Shown here: one piece after another, positions 37,057 to 45,414 of the stretch
Position numbering within the stretch: position 1 is the stretch's first letter
Layout of the letters: each line of letters opens with the position of its first letter
Assembly (NCBI RefSeq): GCF_027594425.1
Contig: NZ_CP115159.1
Location: 3,309,001-3,373,000, forward strand
DNA: 64,000 bases
Reading direction: 5' to 3'
Source: Zunongwangia sp. HGR-M22
Lineage (GTDB): Bacteria > Bacteroidota > Bacteroidia > Flavobacteriales > Flavobacteriaceae
Position numbers and translations under genes: made by a program
The notes under the pieces: generated by a model
The model's database searches: none
Seen by the model: the letters and a program-made list of their open reading frames with translations, nothing else
What the model was told of the DNA's origin: nothing

Positions 37057-37092
37057 TGTCCTTTTTTACAGGCTAGTGACGATCTAATATTG
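37057..37092 (+). promoter_or_regulatory. Phage late promoter 2, overlapping a hairpin
   Basis: TGTCCTTTTTT begins at 37057, directly after the stop codon of the preceding gene, with TAATATTG at 37085 (28 nt). The box lies in the loop of a perfect 9-bp inverted repeat AGCCTGTAA/TTACAGGCT, so a terminator-like hairpin and promoter overlap here. It drives the protease-capsid operon. Confidence 0.65.
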
Positions 37093-37127
37093 TTCTTCCA
37101 TAATAGTACGGATTAACAATCAACGAT

Positions 37128-38273
37128 TTGCCACAACCAAAGCCTTATTACAACATTGTAAAGAACGAAGCCGCCAAAGAAGCGACCATTTATATCTATG
37201 GTGCAATTGGCGGTATCGATTGGGATACTTACGAAACGATAAACACCGCTTCTAAATTCACACAAGAATTTAACGATTTGGAGAAAGATGCGGACACCAT
37301 CCACATAAGAATCAATTCTCCCGGCGGAGCAGTATTTGAAGGTCAGGCAATTTACAATGCAATCTTCTCTTCTAATAAAAAGATCATTACTTATAATGAT
37401 GGGATTTGCGCCAGTATGGCTGCACTTATACTTCTTTCCGGAGACAAAATCCACGCCTTTAAAAATTCCCTCTTAATGATTCATAACTCCAGTTCTTCTT
37501 ACTGGGGAAATAAAAAAGAGGTTGAAGAACAACTTGAAGCTGCAGAAAAAATCGACAAGGCATTAGGAACGGCAATCGAAGATCGCCTAGGCATTACGGC
37601 AGAAGAAGTTGAAAAAGACTATCTGAACTATAAAGACAATTGGTTTACAACTGATGAAGCTGAAGAGCTTGGATTTTATGATCATATTATTAAAAAAGAA
37701 AAAGCCCAGGTTCCTGAAGATATCATGCAATTGAAACCTAAGGATATGGTAAGCAAGTATGCTGCCATGACCTTCACTATTCCCGAAACAAAATCTAAAA
37801 TCACAAATACCATGAGCAAACCAAACTCGTTCCCGAATTTGGTAGCTGTACTTGGCGCAACCTTAGCGACTACAGATAAAGGCAGCTATATCAATGACGA
37901 ACAAAAGGAGGCTATCGATAATAGAATCGCTGCCGATGCCTTAGCCATCCAGACTGCAAATGCTGCAAAAGAAAAGGCAGAACAGGATTTACAGGCAGAA
38001 AAAGACTCCAGACAACAGGCAATCGATGCCGAAAAAGCGAACACAACCGCTGCTTTAACAGCAATGAGAACAGCTGCAACCGATGCAGGAGTAGAAAACA
38101 TCGCTGAAAATGCAACGATGGAAGACATCAACACAGCACTTACTGCACAAATCGCTGTGTTAAACGGTAAACCAGGTGCTTCGCATACAAGTGGAGCTGC
38201 TGAAGATAAAAACACCGAAGGAGAACATAACTATATAAATTTTGAATCTTCAATCTATAAAGACCTACAATAA
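37128..38273 (+). CDS. ClpP-like head maturation protease with scaffold-like C-terminus
   Basis: A 381-aa protein. Residues 1-210 form a ClpP/S14-type serine protease. The nucleophile Ser96 lies in GICASMAALIL, His119 in LLMIHNSSS, and Asp143 in EKIDKALG is the likely third residue. PGGAVFEGQAIYNAI is the substrate-loop block. Residues about 255-345 are an Ala/Glu/Lys-rich coiled coil, as in scaffold fusions that are cut away during capsid maturation. The start is a TTG at 37128. It overlaps the capsid gene by one base. Confidence 0.88.
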   Translation: MPQPKPYYNIVKNEAAKEATIYIYGAIGGIDWDTYETINTASKFTQEFNDLEKDADTIHIRINSPGGAVFEGQAIYNAIFSSNKKIITYNDGICASMAALILLSGDKIHAFKNSLLMIHNSSSSYWGNKKEVEEQLEAAEKIDKALGTAIEDRLGITAEEVEKDYLNYKDNWFTTDEAEELGFYDHIIKKEKAQVPEDIMQLKPKDMVSKYAAMTFTIPETKSKITNTMSKPNSFPNLVAVLGATLATTDKGSYINDEQKEAIDNRIAADALAIQTANAAKEKAEQDLQAEKDSRQQAIDAEKANTTAALTAMRTAATDAGVENIAENATMEDINTALTAQIAVLNGKPGASHTSGAAEDKNTEGEHNYINFESSIYKDLQ

Positions 38274-39304
38274 TGGGAGACCAAACAATGCAAATAGACG
38301 ATGTCGTTAAGGAATTAAAATCATTTCTTAAAAATAATCCAACACTTGTTTCAGCAGCGATAAACCGTGCTGAAATCGTATTGGATAAACACACTAAACC
38401 TTTAACGAAGATTAAAGGTAAATATCCACAAGCTCACACCTTGCTTACTGATGTAGTTCAAGGTTTTGGTACTGAATGGAACGAACTTGGTGCACTTAGA
38501 ATTAAACATAAAATTCTTAAGAATTATCATCAAAAAGTAAACTTCGCAATCATTCCTGCGGAAATTCTACACTCTTATTGGGCCGAACTTTATGCTGAAA
38601 ATAAGAAGCCACAGGATATGCCTATCTCTAAATATATCGTGGAGAATGAGCTATTGCCAAAGGTTCTGGATAACATGGCAACTTTATCTGTTAAAGGTAA
38701 ATTTGATCCAGCCAGACTTGACGAATTCGGCTACTCTATGGTAGGGATCGAAGAACTATTAAGTGTTATGCACGCTGCAGTTGTAGATCCTGAAATGAAG
38801 AATCCTACTCCGTTTAAAATTCCAATGAACGTTCTTACAGATTCTAACATGGTCGATCAAGTTACTGCATACGAGCGCCAGATACCATCGAAGATTAAAG
38901 GCAAAATTAAAAAAGTCTTTATGTCTGAGAATAATGTGGAGCGATACATTTTGGATTACGAAGAAAGATTTGGCCAAAACAAGTTTCAAAACAATGTTTT
39001 GAAAACCCGATTAGGTAAGCGCGAAATTGTTGCAATTCCAGGAATGGAAACGGATGATATATTCTCTACTACAGAAAATAATTTCAGAAGACTGATAGAC
39101 GTATTTGATGCACCTTCAATCACCGACGTACAGAAGCAGGATTATAAAGTAAAAATCTTTATGGAGTTCTGGAAAGGTTACGATTTCTTAATTGAAGAAT
39201 TAGTGCTGTTATCCAACTATACAGATGCCACTTATGGTCTTGGATCTACAGAGAAAAACAAGTTATACTACGGTATTGATGGTGTAACTCCTCCTGCAGA
39301 ATAA
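38273..39304 (+). CDS. Major capsid protein (probable)
   Basis: A 343-aa protein immediately after the protease-scaffold gene, the standard position of the HK97-fold capsid protein. The N-terminal helical part (VVKELKSFLKNNPTLVSAAINRAEIVLDKHTKPLTKIKGKYPQ) is followed by an alpha/beta body with an extended-loop-like basic segment. Its size is right. No direct family motif is recognised, so the call rests on position and size. An ATG at 38285 would shorten it by four residues. Confidence 0.7.
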   Translation: MGDQTMQIDDVVKELKSFLKNNPTLVSAAINRAEIVLDKHTKPLTKIKGKYPQAHTLLTDVVQGFGTEWNELGALRIKHKILKNYHQKVNFAIIPAEILHSYWAELYAENKKPQDMPISKYIVENELLPKVLDNMATLSVKGKFDPARLDEFGYSMVGIEELLSVMHAAVVDPEMKNPTPFKIPMNVLTDSNMVDQVTAYERQIPSKIKGKIKKVFMSENNVERYILDYEERFGQNKFQNNVLKTRLGKREIVAIPGMETDDIFSTTENNFRRLIDVFDAPSITDVQKQDYKVKIFMEFWKGYDFLIEELVLLSNYTDATYGLGSTEKNKLYYGIDGVTPPAE

Positions 39305-39314
39305 AACCTAAATC

Positions 39315-39689
39315 ATGAACAAAACAGAACTTAAGGCAAGGTGCAAGGAACTCGGTATTTCTACCGAGGGCCTTGATACCAATGCCAAATTAGAAGCAGC
39401 CATTCAAGCCAAAGAGGCTGAGCTTGCGAAAGTCGAAAAGGAGCAACCGGAAACTTCTGAGGAGCAACCGGAAATTTCTGAAGAGGAACTGGAAGAAAAA
39501 GGTGAAGATCCTGCACCCGATCATTATAAAGATGATCGCGGAAGAAAATGGAAGTTCAAAGCGAACACCCCTAAGAAATTAAGAATCGATGGACACCCAA
39601 TGAGCCAGGAAGAAATTCTGGGAACAGAAGAAGTAATTGCTGAGCTTGTTCTTGGGAATTGTTCATTCCTAACCCAAATAATCGAATAA
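39315..39689 (+). CDS. HeH/LEM-like N-terminal phage protein
   Basis: A 124-aa protein. The N-terminus (MNKTELKARCKELGISTEGLDTNAKLEAAIQAKEAELA) is a short helix-extended-helix/SAP-like motif seen near capsid genes. An acidic repeat linker contains the duplicated EKEQPETSEEQPEISEEE, followed by a small beta domain. The family is often a head accessory protein in Bacteroidetes phages; that role is inferred. Confidence 0.6.
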   Translation: MNKTELKARCKELGISTEGLDTNAKLEAAIQAKEAELAKVEKEQPETSEEQPEISEEELEEKGEDPAPDHYKDDRGRKWKFKANTPKKLRIDGHPMSQEEILGTEEVIAELVLGNCSFLTQIIE

Positions 39690-39690
39690 G

Positions 39691-40266
39691 ATGGAATGCG
39701 ATCCAATAAAATTAGAAAACATAGAGTTTTGCGCAACCGATGAAATCGTTGCCGGTCTTAATGATCTAGAAGTTTATGGAGCTGCTATCACCGACTTCGA
39801 AACCATTGCTAAGCCGCCAAAATTAAGCGTGGCCACAAGTTTTGAAGAGGCTGGAACTATAGCTGAAGCTCATACTTTTAAAGAAGGCCGTGGTTTCCAT
39901 AAAATTCAGATCCAGGCAGACTCAGGTAGTGTAGAAAATACGCAATTAGGAGAAAAATCTAATCTTGGTGTACAAAACTCCTTAACCGGAGCGATGCGAA
40001 ACAATAAAAAGACAAAAGGCTATCTTCGATATTATAAAAATACACCGATGATTTTTATAGTTAGAGAGAAAACTGGCAATCTTGTACAGGTTGGAAGTGA
40101 AAACTGCCCTGCCTATATTGTTGAGTTTACCGGAAATACCGGTGCTGCTCCTGGAGATGCCAAGAATATTCAGGTAATTATTCGAGATCAGCAGCCATAT
40201 TTTGCCCCTGATTATGAAGGAGCAATCACTAAATTCCCTGCACCGGCTCCAGATCCTGAAGTATAA
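39691..40266 (+). CDS. Putative tail tube protein
   Basis: A 191-aa beta-rich protein (FHKIQIQADSGSVENTQLGEKSNLGVQNSLTGAMRNNKKTKGYLRYYKNTPMIFIVREKTGNLVQVGSENCPAYIVEFTGNTG) that ends in a proline-rich tail. The size and beta-sandwich pattern fit siphovirus tail tube proteins. It lies one base after the previous gene. The call is inference from pattern and context. Confidence 0.5.
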   Translation: MECDPIKLENIEFCATDEIVAGLNDLEVYGAAITDFETIAKPPKLSVATSFEEAGTIAEAHTFKEGRGFHKIQIQADSGSVENTQLGEKSNLGVQNSLTGAMRNNKKTKGYLRYYKNTPMIFIVREKTGNLVQVGSENCPAYIVEFTGNTGAAPGDAKNIQVIIRDQQPYFAPDYEGAITKFPAPAPDPEV

Positions 40267-40589
40267 TGAGTAAGGCATTTAAAATAGCACCCGGCCGTTA
40301 CGTGATCCCAAACGTTGGAAGTGTAGATGCTCAAAAAGAAGTTAGCGATAATGTACTTTTTGAAATCTATAAACTTCCTCGCCGGGTCTTTCCCTGGATC
40401 CAACTTGGTACCGATGCTGAAGCCTACCTGAAAAAACAAAAGCTCCACGTTAAGGATTTTGCGAAGCTTGTTAATAATGCCCGGACTAAAAATGAGATTG
40501 AACTTTTGGCCAGGATAAGCGATACCAAAACAATCGATCGTATTGCTGAAACCAAATTGAAAGCTTTAGAAAATTCAATTAAAAATTAA
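40266..40589 (+). CDS. Small hypothetical structural-operon protein
   Basis: A 107-aa protein: beta N-terminus (APGRYVIPNVGSVDAQKEVSDNVLFEIYKLPRRVFPWI), helical C-terminus. It overlaps the previous stop by one base and is the last gene of its unit before a strong terminator. Possibly a head-tail connector or tail assembly protein; nothing specific is seen. Confidence 0.55.
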   Translation: MSKAFKIAPGRYVIPNVGSVDAQKEVSDNVLFEIYKLPRRVFPWIQLGTDAEAYLKKQKLHVKDFAKLVNNARTKNEIELLARISDTKTIDRIAETKLKALENSIKN

Positions 40590-40617
40590 ATCTGTATTCT
40601 TCATTTTAATTTAGTTA

Positions 40618-40653
40618 GTAAAAACCGCCAGTGCAATTCCTGGCGGTTTTTTT
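40618..40653 (+). terminator. Intrinsic terminator ending the capsid operon
   Basis: AAAACCGCCAG pairs with CTGGCGGTTTT across an 8-nt loop and is followed by seven Ts. It lies immediately before late promoter 3, which separates two transcription units. Confidence 0.9.
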
Positions 40654-40655
40654 AT

Positions 40656-40691
40656 TGTCCTTTTTAATGACTTGTGCCATCTGCAATTTTG
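40656..40691 (+). promoter_or_regulatory. Phage late promoter 3 (leaderless class)
   Basis: TGTCCTTTTT at 40656, CAATTTTG at 40684 (28 nt). The ATG at 40696 follows the -7 box by 4 nt (+40 from the box), so the transcript would start at or near the ATG. The flank TTTTGGATCATGG is shared almost exactly with promoters 5 and 8. Confidence 0.75.
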
Positions 40692-40695
40692 GATC

Positions 40696-41451
40696 ATGGA
40701 AATAAGTGAATGGTTACAAAGCAAGCCTAAGGTTTATAACACCGGAGTAGATCTTTACGCAGCCTCCAGCGTAATGCAATCAAGAACCCTGGCGAATTTA
40801 AAACGTGGAGAGAATCCGCGAAATATGGCCGTGCTAATTAAAGAGCTTCGGCAATTATCAAAATCCAGAGCTTACCAAAAGCCTAAACCAAAACCGGTGG
40901 TAAAAATAGAAGTTGTTGCAGATCCTAAACCGGTACAGGTAGAAATGGAACGCAAAAACCAAATCGAGCAAAGTGCTAATGCCTATTTCCAGAAAATAAA
41001 ATACAACGAATTACCTGCAGTCTTAAAAGTACGATATCGCCAATTAAAGGATCTCTTTTACGATATGAGCGACTTAAAGTTTGTTTTGAATGACTTGCCT
41101 GCCAAGGAAGTCAATAAGGCTTTAAAAATCATACTAAAGATCGAAGCACTCGACGAGCAAAGAGAAATGATCTGGAGAGAACTGGATCACTGGCAAGATC
41201 ATAAAACCTTACTTCCTACAAAAACAGAAAACGATTTTACTGGGTTATCGCAGCAAGAGCTCTTCCTAAAAAAAGCGAATCTGGTTAACTACATCAATAA
41301 AAAAACTTCGAGAATAAAAAAGTGGGAAAGCGAGATGCAGAAAAAAAGCAATAAGGATGAGCGCTTAAAAATTGGCCAGCAAATTAACCGAACTCAAAAA
41401 GCAGTGCACCAACACAAACTCGACCTGCAGAAAATCGAAGGGATGTTATAG
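40696..41451 (+). CDS. Coiled-coil phage structural or assembly protein
   Basis: About 251 aa from the ATG at 40696 (MEISEWLQSKPKVYNTG); the longer frame starts within the promoter. The N-terminal 60 residues look like a small folded domain. Residues about 80-251 are a long charged coiled coil (KKTSRIKKWESEMQKKSNKDERLKIGQQINRTQKAVHQHKLDLQKIEGML). It is a single-gene unit with its own late promoter. Function unknown. Confidence 0.6.
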   Translation: MEISEWLQSKPKVYNTGVDLYAASSVMQSRTLANLKRGENPRNMAVLIKELRQLSKSRAYQKPKPKPVVKIEVVADPKPVQVEMERKNQIEQSANAYFQKIKYNELPAVLKVRYRQLKDLFYDMSDLKFVLNDLPAKEVNKALKIILKIEALDEQREMIWRELDHWQDHKTLLPTKTENDFTGLSQQELFLKKANLVNYINKKTSRIKKWESEMQKKSNKDERLKIGQQINRTQKAVHQHKLDLQKIEGML

Positions 41452-41475
41452 AGTCCCCCAGCTTACTAACAATCT

Positions 41476-41570
41476 CTCACAACCATTAATAATTAACCCA
41501 ATCAGGCACTGGAGGACATAAGCCCTTCAATATCTGATTGGGAATATTTAATAATTATAATGATTGTGAG
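41476..41570. repeat. Nested inverted repeats upstream of the DNA methylase
   Basis: An outer imperfect inverted repeat (CTCACAACCATTAATAATTA at 41476-41495 against 41552-41570) encloses a perfect 9-bp one (CCCAATCAG at 41497-41505 with CTGATTGGG at 41534-41542), and a small GGAGG/CCTTC stem inside. The right outer arm overlaps the first possible start codon of the methylase. It may fold as a leader RNA or cruciform, or be an autoregulatory site. Confidence 0.6.
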
Positions 41571-41571
41571 A

Positions 41572-42426
41572 ATGACAAAAGTAAACAAAAATCTTAGAAA
41601 GAAGAATTACAAACAGGCGCCACTGCCATTTCAGGGGCAGAAAAGAAGATTTCTAAAAAAGTTTGATGAGGCATTAGAAACTTTTCCAAGTAACGGTACA
41701 TACATTGATATTTTTGGGGGTTCTGGCTTACTCGCTCATCATGTAAAACAAAAGTATCCTCTAGCTAAAGTAATATGGAATGATTACGATAATTTTAAAG
41801 ATAGACTAAAAGCAATTCCAAATACAAATATACTATTAGCCGATCTTAGATTAGAACTGAAGAATGCTCCTCGAGATAAAAAAGTATTTGGAAAACATCG
41901 TGAATCTATTCTTAATTTAGTAAAGAAAGCAGAGTTAGATTTTGGTTACGTCGATTACGTTACGCTTTCTGCTTCTTTACTCTTTGGTGGTAAGTATGCT
42001 AATAATTTTAAAGAATTCGAAAAAATGACCTTTTATAACAGAATTCGGCTAAACGATTATGCTTGCGAAGGATATTTAAACGGAGTAAATAGGATCTCAG
42101 AAGATTATAAAATAATTTTCGAAAACTATAAAAGTCAAAATATAATATTCTTAGTAGATCCACCTTATTTGTCTACTGATACGACAACTTATAAAAGCGA
42201 AAATTACTGGAAGCTTCGCGATTATTTGGATGTTTTGAACCTATTAGATAATTCCCCTTATTTTTATTTCACGAGTAATAAAAGTGAAATCATTGAATTA
42301 TGTGAATGGATTGAAACAAGATCTCTAACGCAAAATCCTTTCACAGGATCAAGCATGTCCACTACTAACAATCGTCTAAATAAGGATTCTGGATATACTG
42401 ATATTATGCTATGGAAAAACCACTAA
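41572..42426 (+). CDS. Phage DNA adenine methyltransferase, D12 class
   Basis: About 284 aa from the ATG at 41572 (MTKVNKNLRKKNYKQ); the ATG at 41560 lies in the inverted repeat. The N-terminus has PLPFQGQKRRF, the counterpart of the FxGxK block. YIDIFGGSG is the SAM-binding motif, and LVDPPYLSTDT contains the catalytic DPPY. Such phage enzymes methylate N6 of adenine to protect the genome from restriction. It has no cognate restriction enzyme nearby and ends in a terminator shared with a convergent gene. Confidence 0.88.
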   Translation: MTKVNKNLRKKNYKQAPLPFQGQKRRFLKKFDEALETFPSNGTYIDIFGGSGLLAHHVKQKYPLAKVIWNDYDNFKDRLKAIPNTNILLADLRLELKNAPRDKKVFGKHRESILNLVKKAELDFGYVDYVTLSASLLFGGKYANNFKEFEKMTFYNRIRLNDYACEGYLNGVNRISEDYKIIFENYKSQNIIFLVDPPYLSTDTTTYKSENYWKLRDYLDVLNLLDNSPYFYFTSNKSEIIELCEWIETRSLTQNPFTGSSMSTTNNRLNKDSGYTDIMLWKNH

Positions 42427-42427
42427 T

Positions 42428-42462
42428 TAAAAAAACAGCGGCTAAATAGCCGCTGTTTTTCT
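42428..42462. terminator. Bidirectional intrinsic terminator
   Basis: AAAACAGCGGCTA pairs with TAGCCGCTGTTTT with a 2-nt loop, flanked by A- and T-runs. It ends the methylase gene and the convergent small gene, whose stop codon lies inside the hairpin. Confidence 0.9.
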
Positions 42463-42744
42463 TTCCAGGAAATAAAATAAATCAGTGTACTCTTCGCGAA
42501 TCACTTCTCCATCCTTAGTTATTTCTGGATAGGTATGTAAGAACGTTTTAAATCCAAGCTCTAAAAGAATATCTCTTATATCGCTTTCGTAGATCCATCG
42601 TTCCGGAAGAACATTTGTCACTAATTTATAGATATTAGAAAGCGTTTTTCTTTCCACATAATCTCCTCCTGTAAATTGAGAATCTACAGGCATATAATTA
42701 TCTTGAATTAGTTTTTTAATCTCATTTGTATAGTCAGTTTTCAT
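42442..42744 (-). CDS. Small phage moron protein with its own host-type promoter
   Basis: A 100-aa soluble protein (MKTDYTNEIKKLIQDNYMPVDSQFTGGDYVERKTLSNIYKLVTNVLPERWIYESDIRDILLELGFKTF) with no recognised domain. A canonical promoter lies directly upstream on the minus strand, with the ATG 5 nt after the -7 box, so it can be expressed in the lysogen independently of late genes. It sits between the methylase and terminase, convergent with the former. Confidence 0.6.
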   Translation of the reverse strand: MKTDYTNEIKKLIQDNYMPVDSQFTGGDYVERKTLSNIYKLVTNVLPERWIYESDIRDILLELGFKTFLHTYPEITKDGEVIREEYTDLFYFLERKTAAI

Positions 42745-42749
42745 TTTCT

Positions 42750-42782
42750 CAAAAATAAAAAGTTACATTTTTAATTATCAAA
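42750..42782 (-). promoter_or_regulatory. Canonical Bacteroidetes promoter for the moron gene
   Basis: Read on the minus strand: TTTG (42782-42779), 21 nt, TATTTTTG (42757-42750). This is the consensus -33/-7 pair, unlike the late promoters in the same region. Confidence 0.7.
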
Positions 42783-42903
42783 TACTTAACCCTCAAAAGG
42801 CTAATTTTTTTTATCAAATATCGGCTCGTTGACAAACGCCGTAGCCTATAGCGATATGACATGTGCCACGTGTTTAAATCATGCAAATATGAAAGACCAC
42901 CCC

Positions 42904-44406
42904 CTAGAACGTGGTGAGTGGCATATCTTCTGCTCCGGCTCTCGAGGCATCTAGTTTACCCTCGAACATTGAGAAGAATGGATAATCAAAAGTATCCGAT
43001 AAGTGTGTTGCGTGCTCCTGGTCCACCCCCTTTCTTCTCTCCGATCGCTTATCCTTTTCCAGTCCTTTCCCTCGATCATAGACTTCTGCATTTTCCATTG
43101 AAACAATTAAGTTAGGGCAGTTGGCCTGATTGATCCGTATCTTGGGTAATCCTCTGCGCCTGCCATCTTCTCGGAGGGCCACGTTAATCAGTCTAAACTT
43201 TTCAGTGTATGATGGATTCGCACCGGTTGTCATTTTATAAACAGTCCACCCTGCTTTGGTTAGTATATCCTTTGCCTGATCTGCCATAGTCATTTTACTA
43301 TTGGCCATCCTATTATTACCGGTTCTATCATAATAGAAGTATACTTCTTTAGTTGGGTGTGGCAAGTAGTAAGGTAGAAACTCCTCCAGGAATAAATGAT
43401 CCAACATCTTTGGCGACTTTACATAGAACTCCTTAAGCACTCTATAAGTGTCCCCCTGTAATTGGCTAACAGTCATACTATTTATATTGGCTCCCCAATC
43501 CACACTTATAATCAGTGGTTCATTCTTCTTGACGTCAAGATCCTGACGACAGTTTAGAGCATTGCCATTTAAATCAGTAATAGGTATTCCTTCTAGATAA
43601 CCGTTATCAAAATCAGTATAGTAGTGATCCGCGGTAAGTTGCGGGTAAAATCCGTCCGTAATTTCTCTAGGTCGGATATTAAGCATTTCAGCATTATAGA
43701 TAATATCATCCCTATAAGACTGGCGCATATACTCAAAATAGTCCGCTCTCAGGTTAGCCATATTTACTCTGGCTGTAGCTTTAAGAAATAATATTTTTGA
43801 GGGATCCTTTCTCGCTGCATCTTCCATTTCTGTAAACCATCTCCCTTTTTTGGTTAAAGGAGTAGAAGAAGTAAAAACCTCGGAGTGCAAAAGCGGCGCA
43901 TTTTTAAATTGTGCTTTTTTGGCTCTGTTGGTGTTTTTTACGTTAATTGCTAACTTCTCATCATCAAATAGCGCAGCTTCATCTCCTCGTATAGCGTAAG
44001 AGTTTAGACCACGCCCGCTATCCTTATGATCTAAGCTGACAAATTGAAAAATTGATCCATTCGACCAATGCCAGATATTATTAAATGCTTCAGGTGATTG
44101 ATAGGGCATTTTAAAGCCCATCTTTTTTCCTGCCATCGAACCAACTACATAATCTACGCCTTCATAAACTCCGAATAATTCCAGACCTTCTTTAATAGCC
44201 GGCATAAATCTGGAGAGAATTTGACTATAGGTAGATCCTACCATTGCAAATGATGCTCTAGGCATTTGTTTAACCAGCTGAAGAGAGTCATAACCCAGGT
44301 AAGTTGTTTTTCCAGATCCCCTACCCCACTCTAAATATTTTTGTTTTTGTTTGGCGGTAGCAGCAACAACCTGGGCGGCATTTAAACGAACTTTTTTACT
44401 CAGCAT
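42904..44406 (-). CDS. Terminase large subunit
   Basis: A 500-aa DNA packaging ATPase and nuclease. Walker A is GRGSGKT at residues 28-34; the Walker B region is SYAIRGDEAALF. The RNase H-like nuclease domain has its metal-binding Asp in IISVDWGAN, a second acidic site in YFYYDRTGN, and the last in HATHLSDTFDYPFF. It overlaps the small subunit gene by 11 nt. The pair runs opposite to the neighbouring capsid and portal genes, which is an unusual gene order. Confidence 0.93.
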   Translation of the reverse strand: MLSKKVRLNAAQVVAATAKQKQKYLEWGRGSGKTTYLGYDSLQLVKQMPRASFAMVGSTYSQILSRFMPAIKEGLELFGVYEGVDYVVGSMAGKKMGFKMPYQSPEAFNNIWHWSNGSIFQFVSLDHKDSGRGLNSYAIRGDEAALFDDEKLAINVKNTNRAKKAQFKNAPLLHSEVFTSSTPLTKKGRWFTEMEDAARKDPSKILFLKATARVNMANLRADYFEYMRQSYRDDIIYNAEMLNIRPREITDGFYPQLTADHYYTDFDNGYLEGIPITDLNGNALNCRQDLDVKKNEPLIISVDWGANINSMTVSQLQGDTYRVLKEFYVKSPKMLDHLFLEEFLPYYLPHPTKEVYFYYDRTGNNRMANSKMTMADQAKDILTKAGWTVYKMTTGANPSYTEKFRLINVALREDGRRRGLPKIRINQANCPNLIVSMENAEVYDRGKGLEKDKRSERRKGVDQEHATHLSDTFDYPFFSMFEGKLDASRAGAEDMPLTTF

Positions 44407-44956
44407 TTTCCTCGTCGTTTAGCTCTTCGAATTCCGTATCCTCGACACCAAAATTGTTGAAATCAACTACCCCTTCAGAGGTCATTTTTTCGATACCTTT
44501 CCTACTTCGACTATCCAGAGTGATAGTGATATCCATATTTTTAAGCTTATCAAGATTAACAAGCTTATCATCCTTGTCGAAATCCGCCAGTTTGATCATA
44601 CGATCAAGACATTTCCCTATTTCAGTTAAGTTCTTCTCCTTAAAAGCAATCTCTAGGGCCTGCTGATTATATTCGAAAATCAAGAAGCGCATTCCTTCCT
44701 TGTCCGCTTTTCCTACATCGCCATAGATCTTTAATGCATTACCAATATCACGATAGGCAGTTGCCTGAGAAACCTCGAATTGTTCTTGAAGGATTTTAGA
44801 AACTTGGTCACGGGTTTTACGATCAAGCATTAGTGTAAAGGCCGTTTTTACACGATTTTTCATTTTTTCCTGAAAATCGCTGAGTTCTATAGAATCATCT
44901 AGAAAGGATCCGTAAACCTTATCGAAGTGAGTGTCTTTTGTGGTTATGTTCGCCAA
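44396..44956 (-). CDS. Terminase small subunit (probable)
   Basis: A 186-aa helical protein directly upstream of TerL. The central HTH-like segment (VSKILQEQFEVSQATAYRDIGNALKIYGD) fits DNA recognition of the packaging site, and the acidic tail (EDTEFEELNDEENAE) is typical. It is transcribed from the minus-strand member of a back-to-back late promoter pair, with the ATG at +55 from its box. Confidence 0.75.
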   Translation of the reverse strand: MANITTKDTHFDKVYGSFLDDSIELSDFQEKMKNRVKTAFTLMLDRKTRDQVSKILQEQFEVSQATAYRDIGNALKIYGDVGKADKEGMRFLIFEYNQQALEIAFKEKNLTEIGKCLDRMIKLADFDKDDKLVNLDKLKNMDITITLDSRSRKGIEKMTSEGVVDFNNFGVEDTEFEELNDEENAE

Positions 44957-44975
44957 TTTATCTGAGGTTTTACTT

Positions 44976-45011
44976 CAAAATTGACCTATCGAAGCCCCTT
45001 AAAAAAGGACA
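44976..45011 (-). promoter_or_regulatory. Phage late promoter 4, for the terminase genes
   Basis: On the minus strand TGTCCTTTTTT starts at 45011 and CAATTTTG starts 28 nt later at 44983. The terminase ATG (44956) is at +55. It lies back-to-back with promoter 5; only 9 nt separate the two boxes, which form an 11-bp inverted repeat. Confidence 0.78.
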
Positions 45012-45020
45012 CTTAATTCC

Positions 45021-45056
45021 TGTCCTTTTTTAAGGCACAAGTCATTCGCACTTTTG
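45021..45056 (+). promoter_or_regulatory. Phage late promoter 5, for the portal operon
   Basis: TGTCCTTTTTT at 45021, CACTTTTG at 45049 (28 nt), ATG at 45061 (+40). The short 4-nt gap predicts a leaderless transcript. Confidence 0.78.
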
Positions 45057-45060
45057 GATT

Positions 45061-45414
45061 ATGGCAGAAGAAACGATCTATCTAAAAGAAGTCCTGGAGA
45101 TTATGCGAACTCCGAATTCCGAAGGAAAAGCGGTGAAATTCGATATTTCCGTGCGCACTTTTAATCGAAATTCCAAAACCGGTGGCACATTAAATAGCTA
45201 CGAAAATGCAAAACTGGTGATGAAGGAAAAAGGAATGGATAAGGATAGTATTTACGCCTTACAGCATTTCAAAAAAACCAAAACCCCGAAGATTAGAAAG
45301 AACCCACAGCACTTCGAAAATAAGACTCGAAATATTCGCCTGGAGAACGGCGAGGTTAAGAAAATCCACATTCGCTACATCATTTCATTCAACGGCAAAA
45401 AAGTCATTTATTAA
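45061..45414 (+). CDS. Hypothetical protein ahead of the portal gene
   Basis: A 117-aa basic beta-rich protein (FDISVRTFNRNSKTGGTLNSYENAKLVMKEKGMDKDSIYALQHFKKTKTPKIRKNPQHFENKTRNIRLENGEVKKIHIRYI). It overlaps the portal gene by one base (TAATG). Probably a small head-assembly protein; no family was recognised. Confidence 0.6.
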   Translation: MAEETIYLKEVLEIMRTPNSEGKAVKFDISVRTFNRNSKTGGTLNSYENAKLVMKEKGMDKDSIYALQHFKKTKTPKIRKNPQHFENKTRNIRLENGEVKKIHIRYIISFNGKKVIY

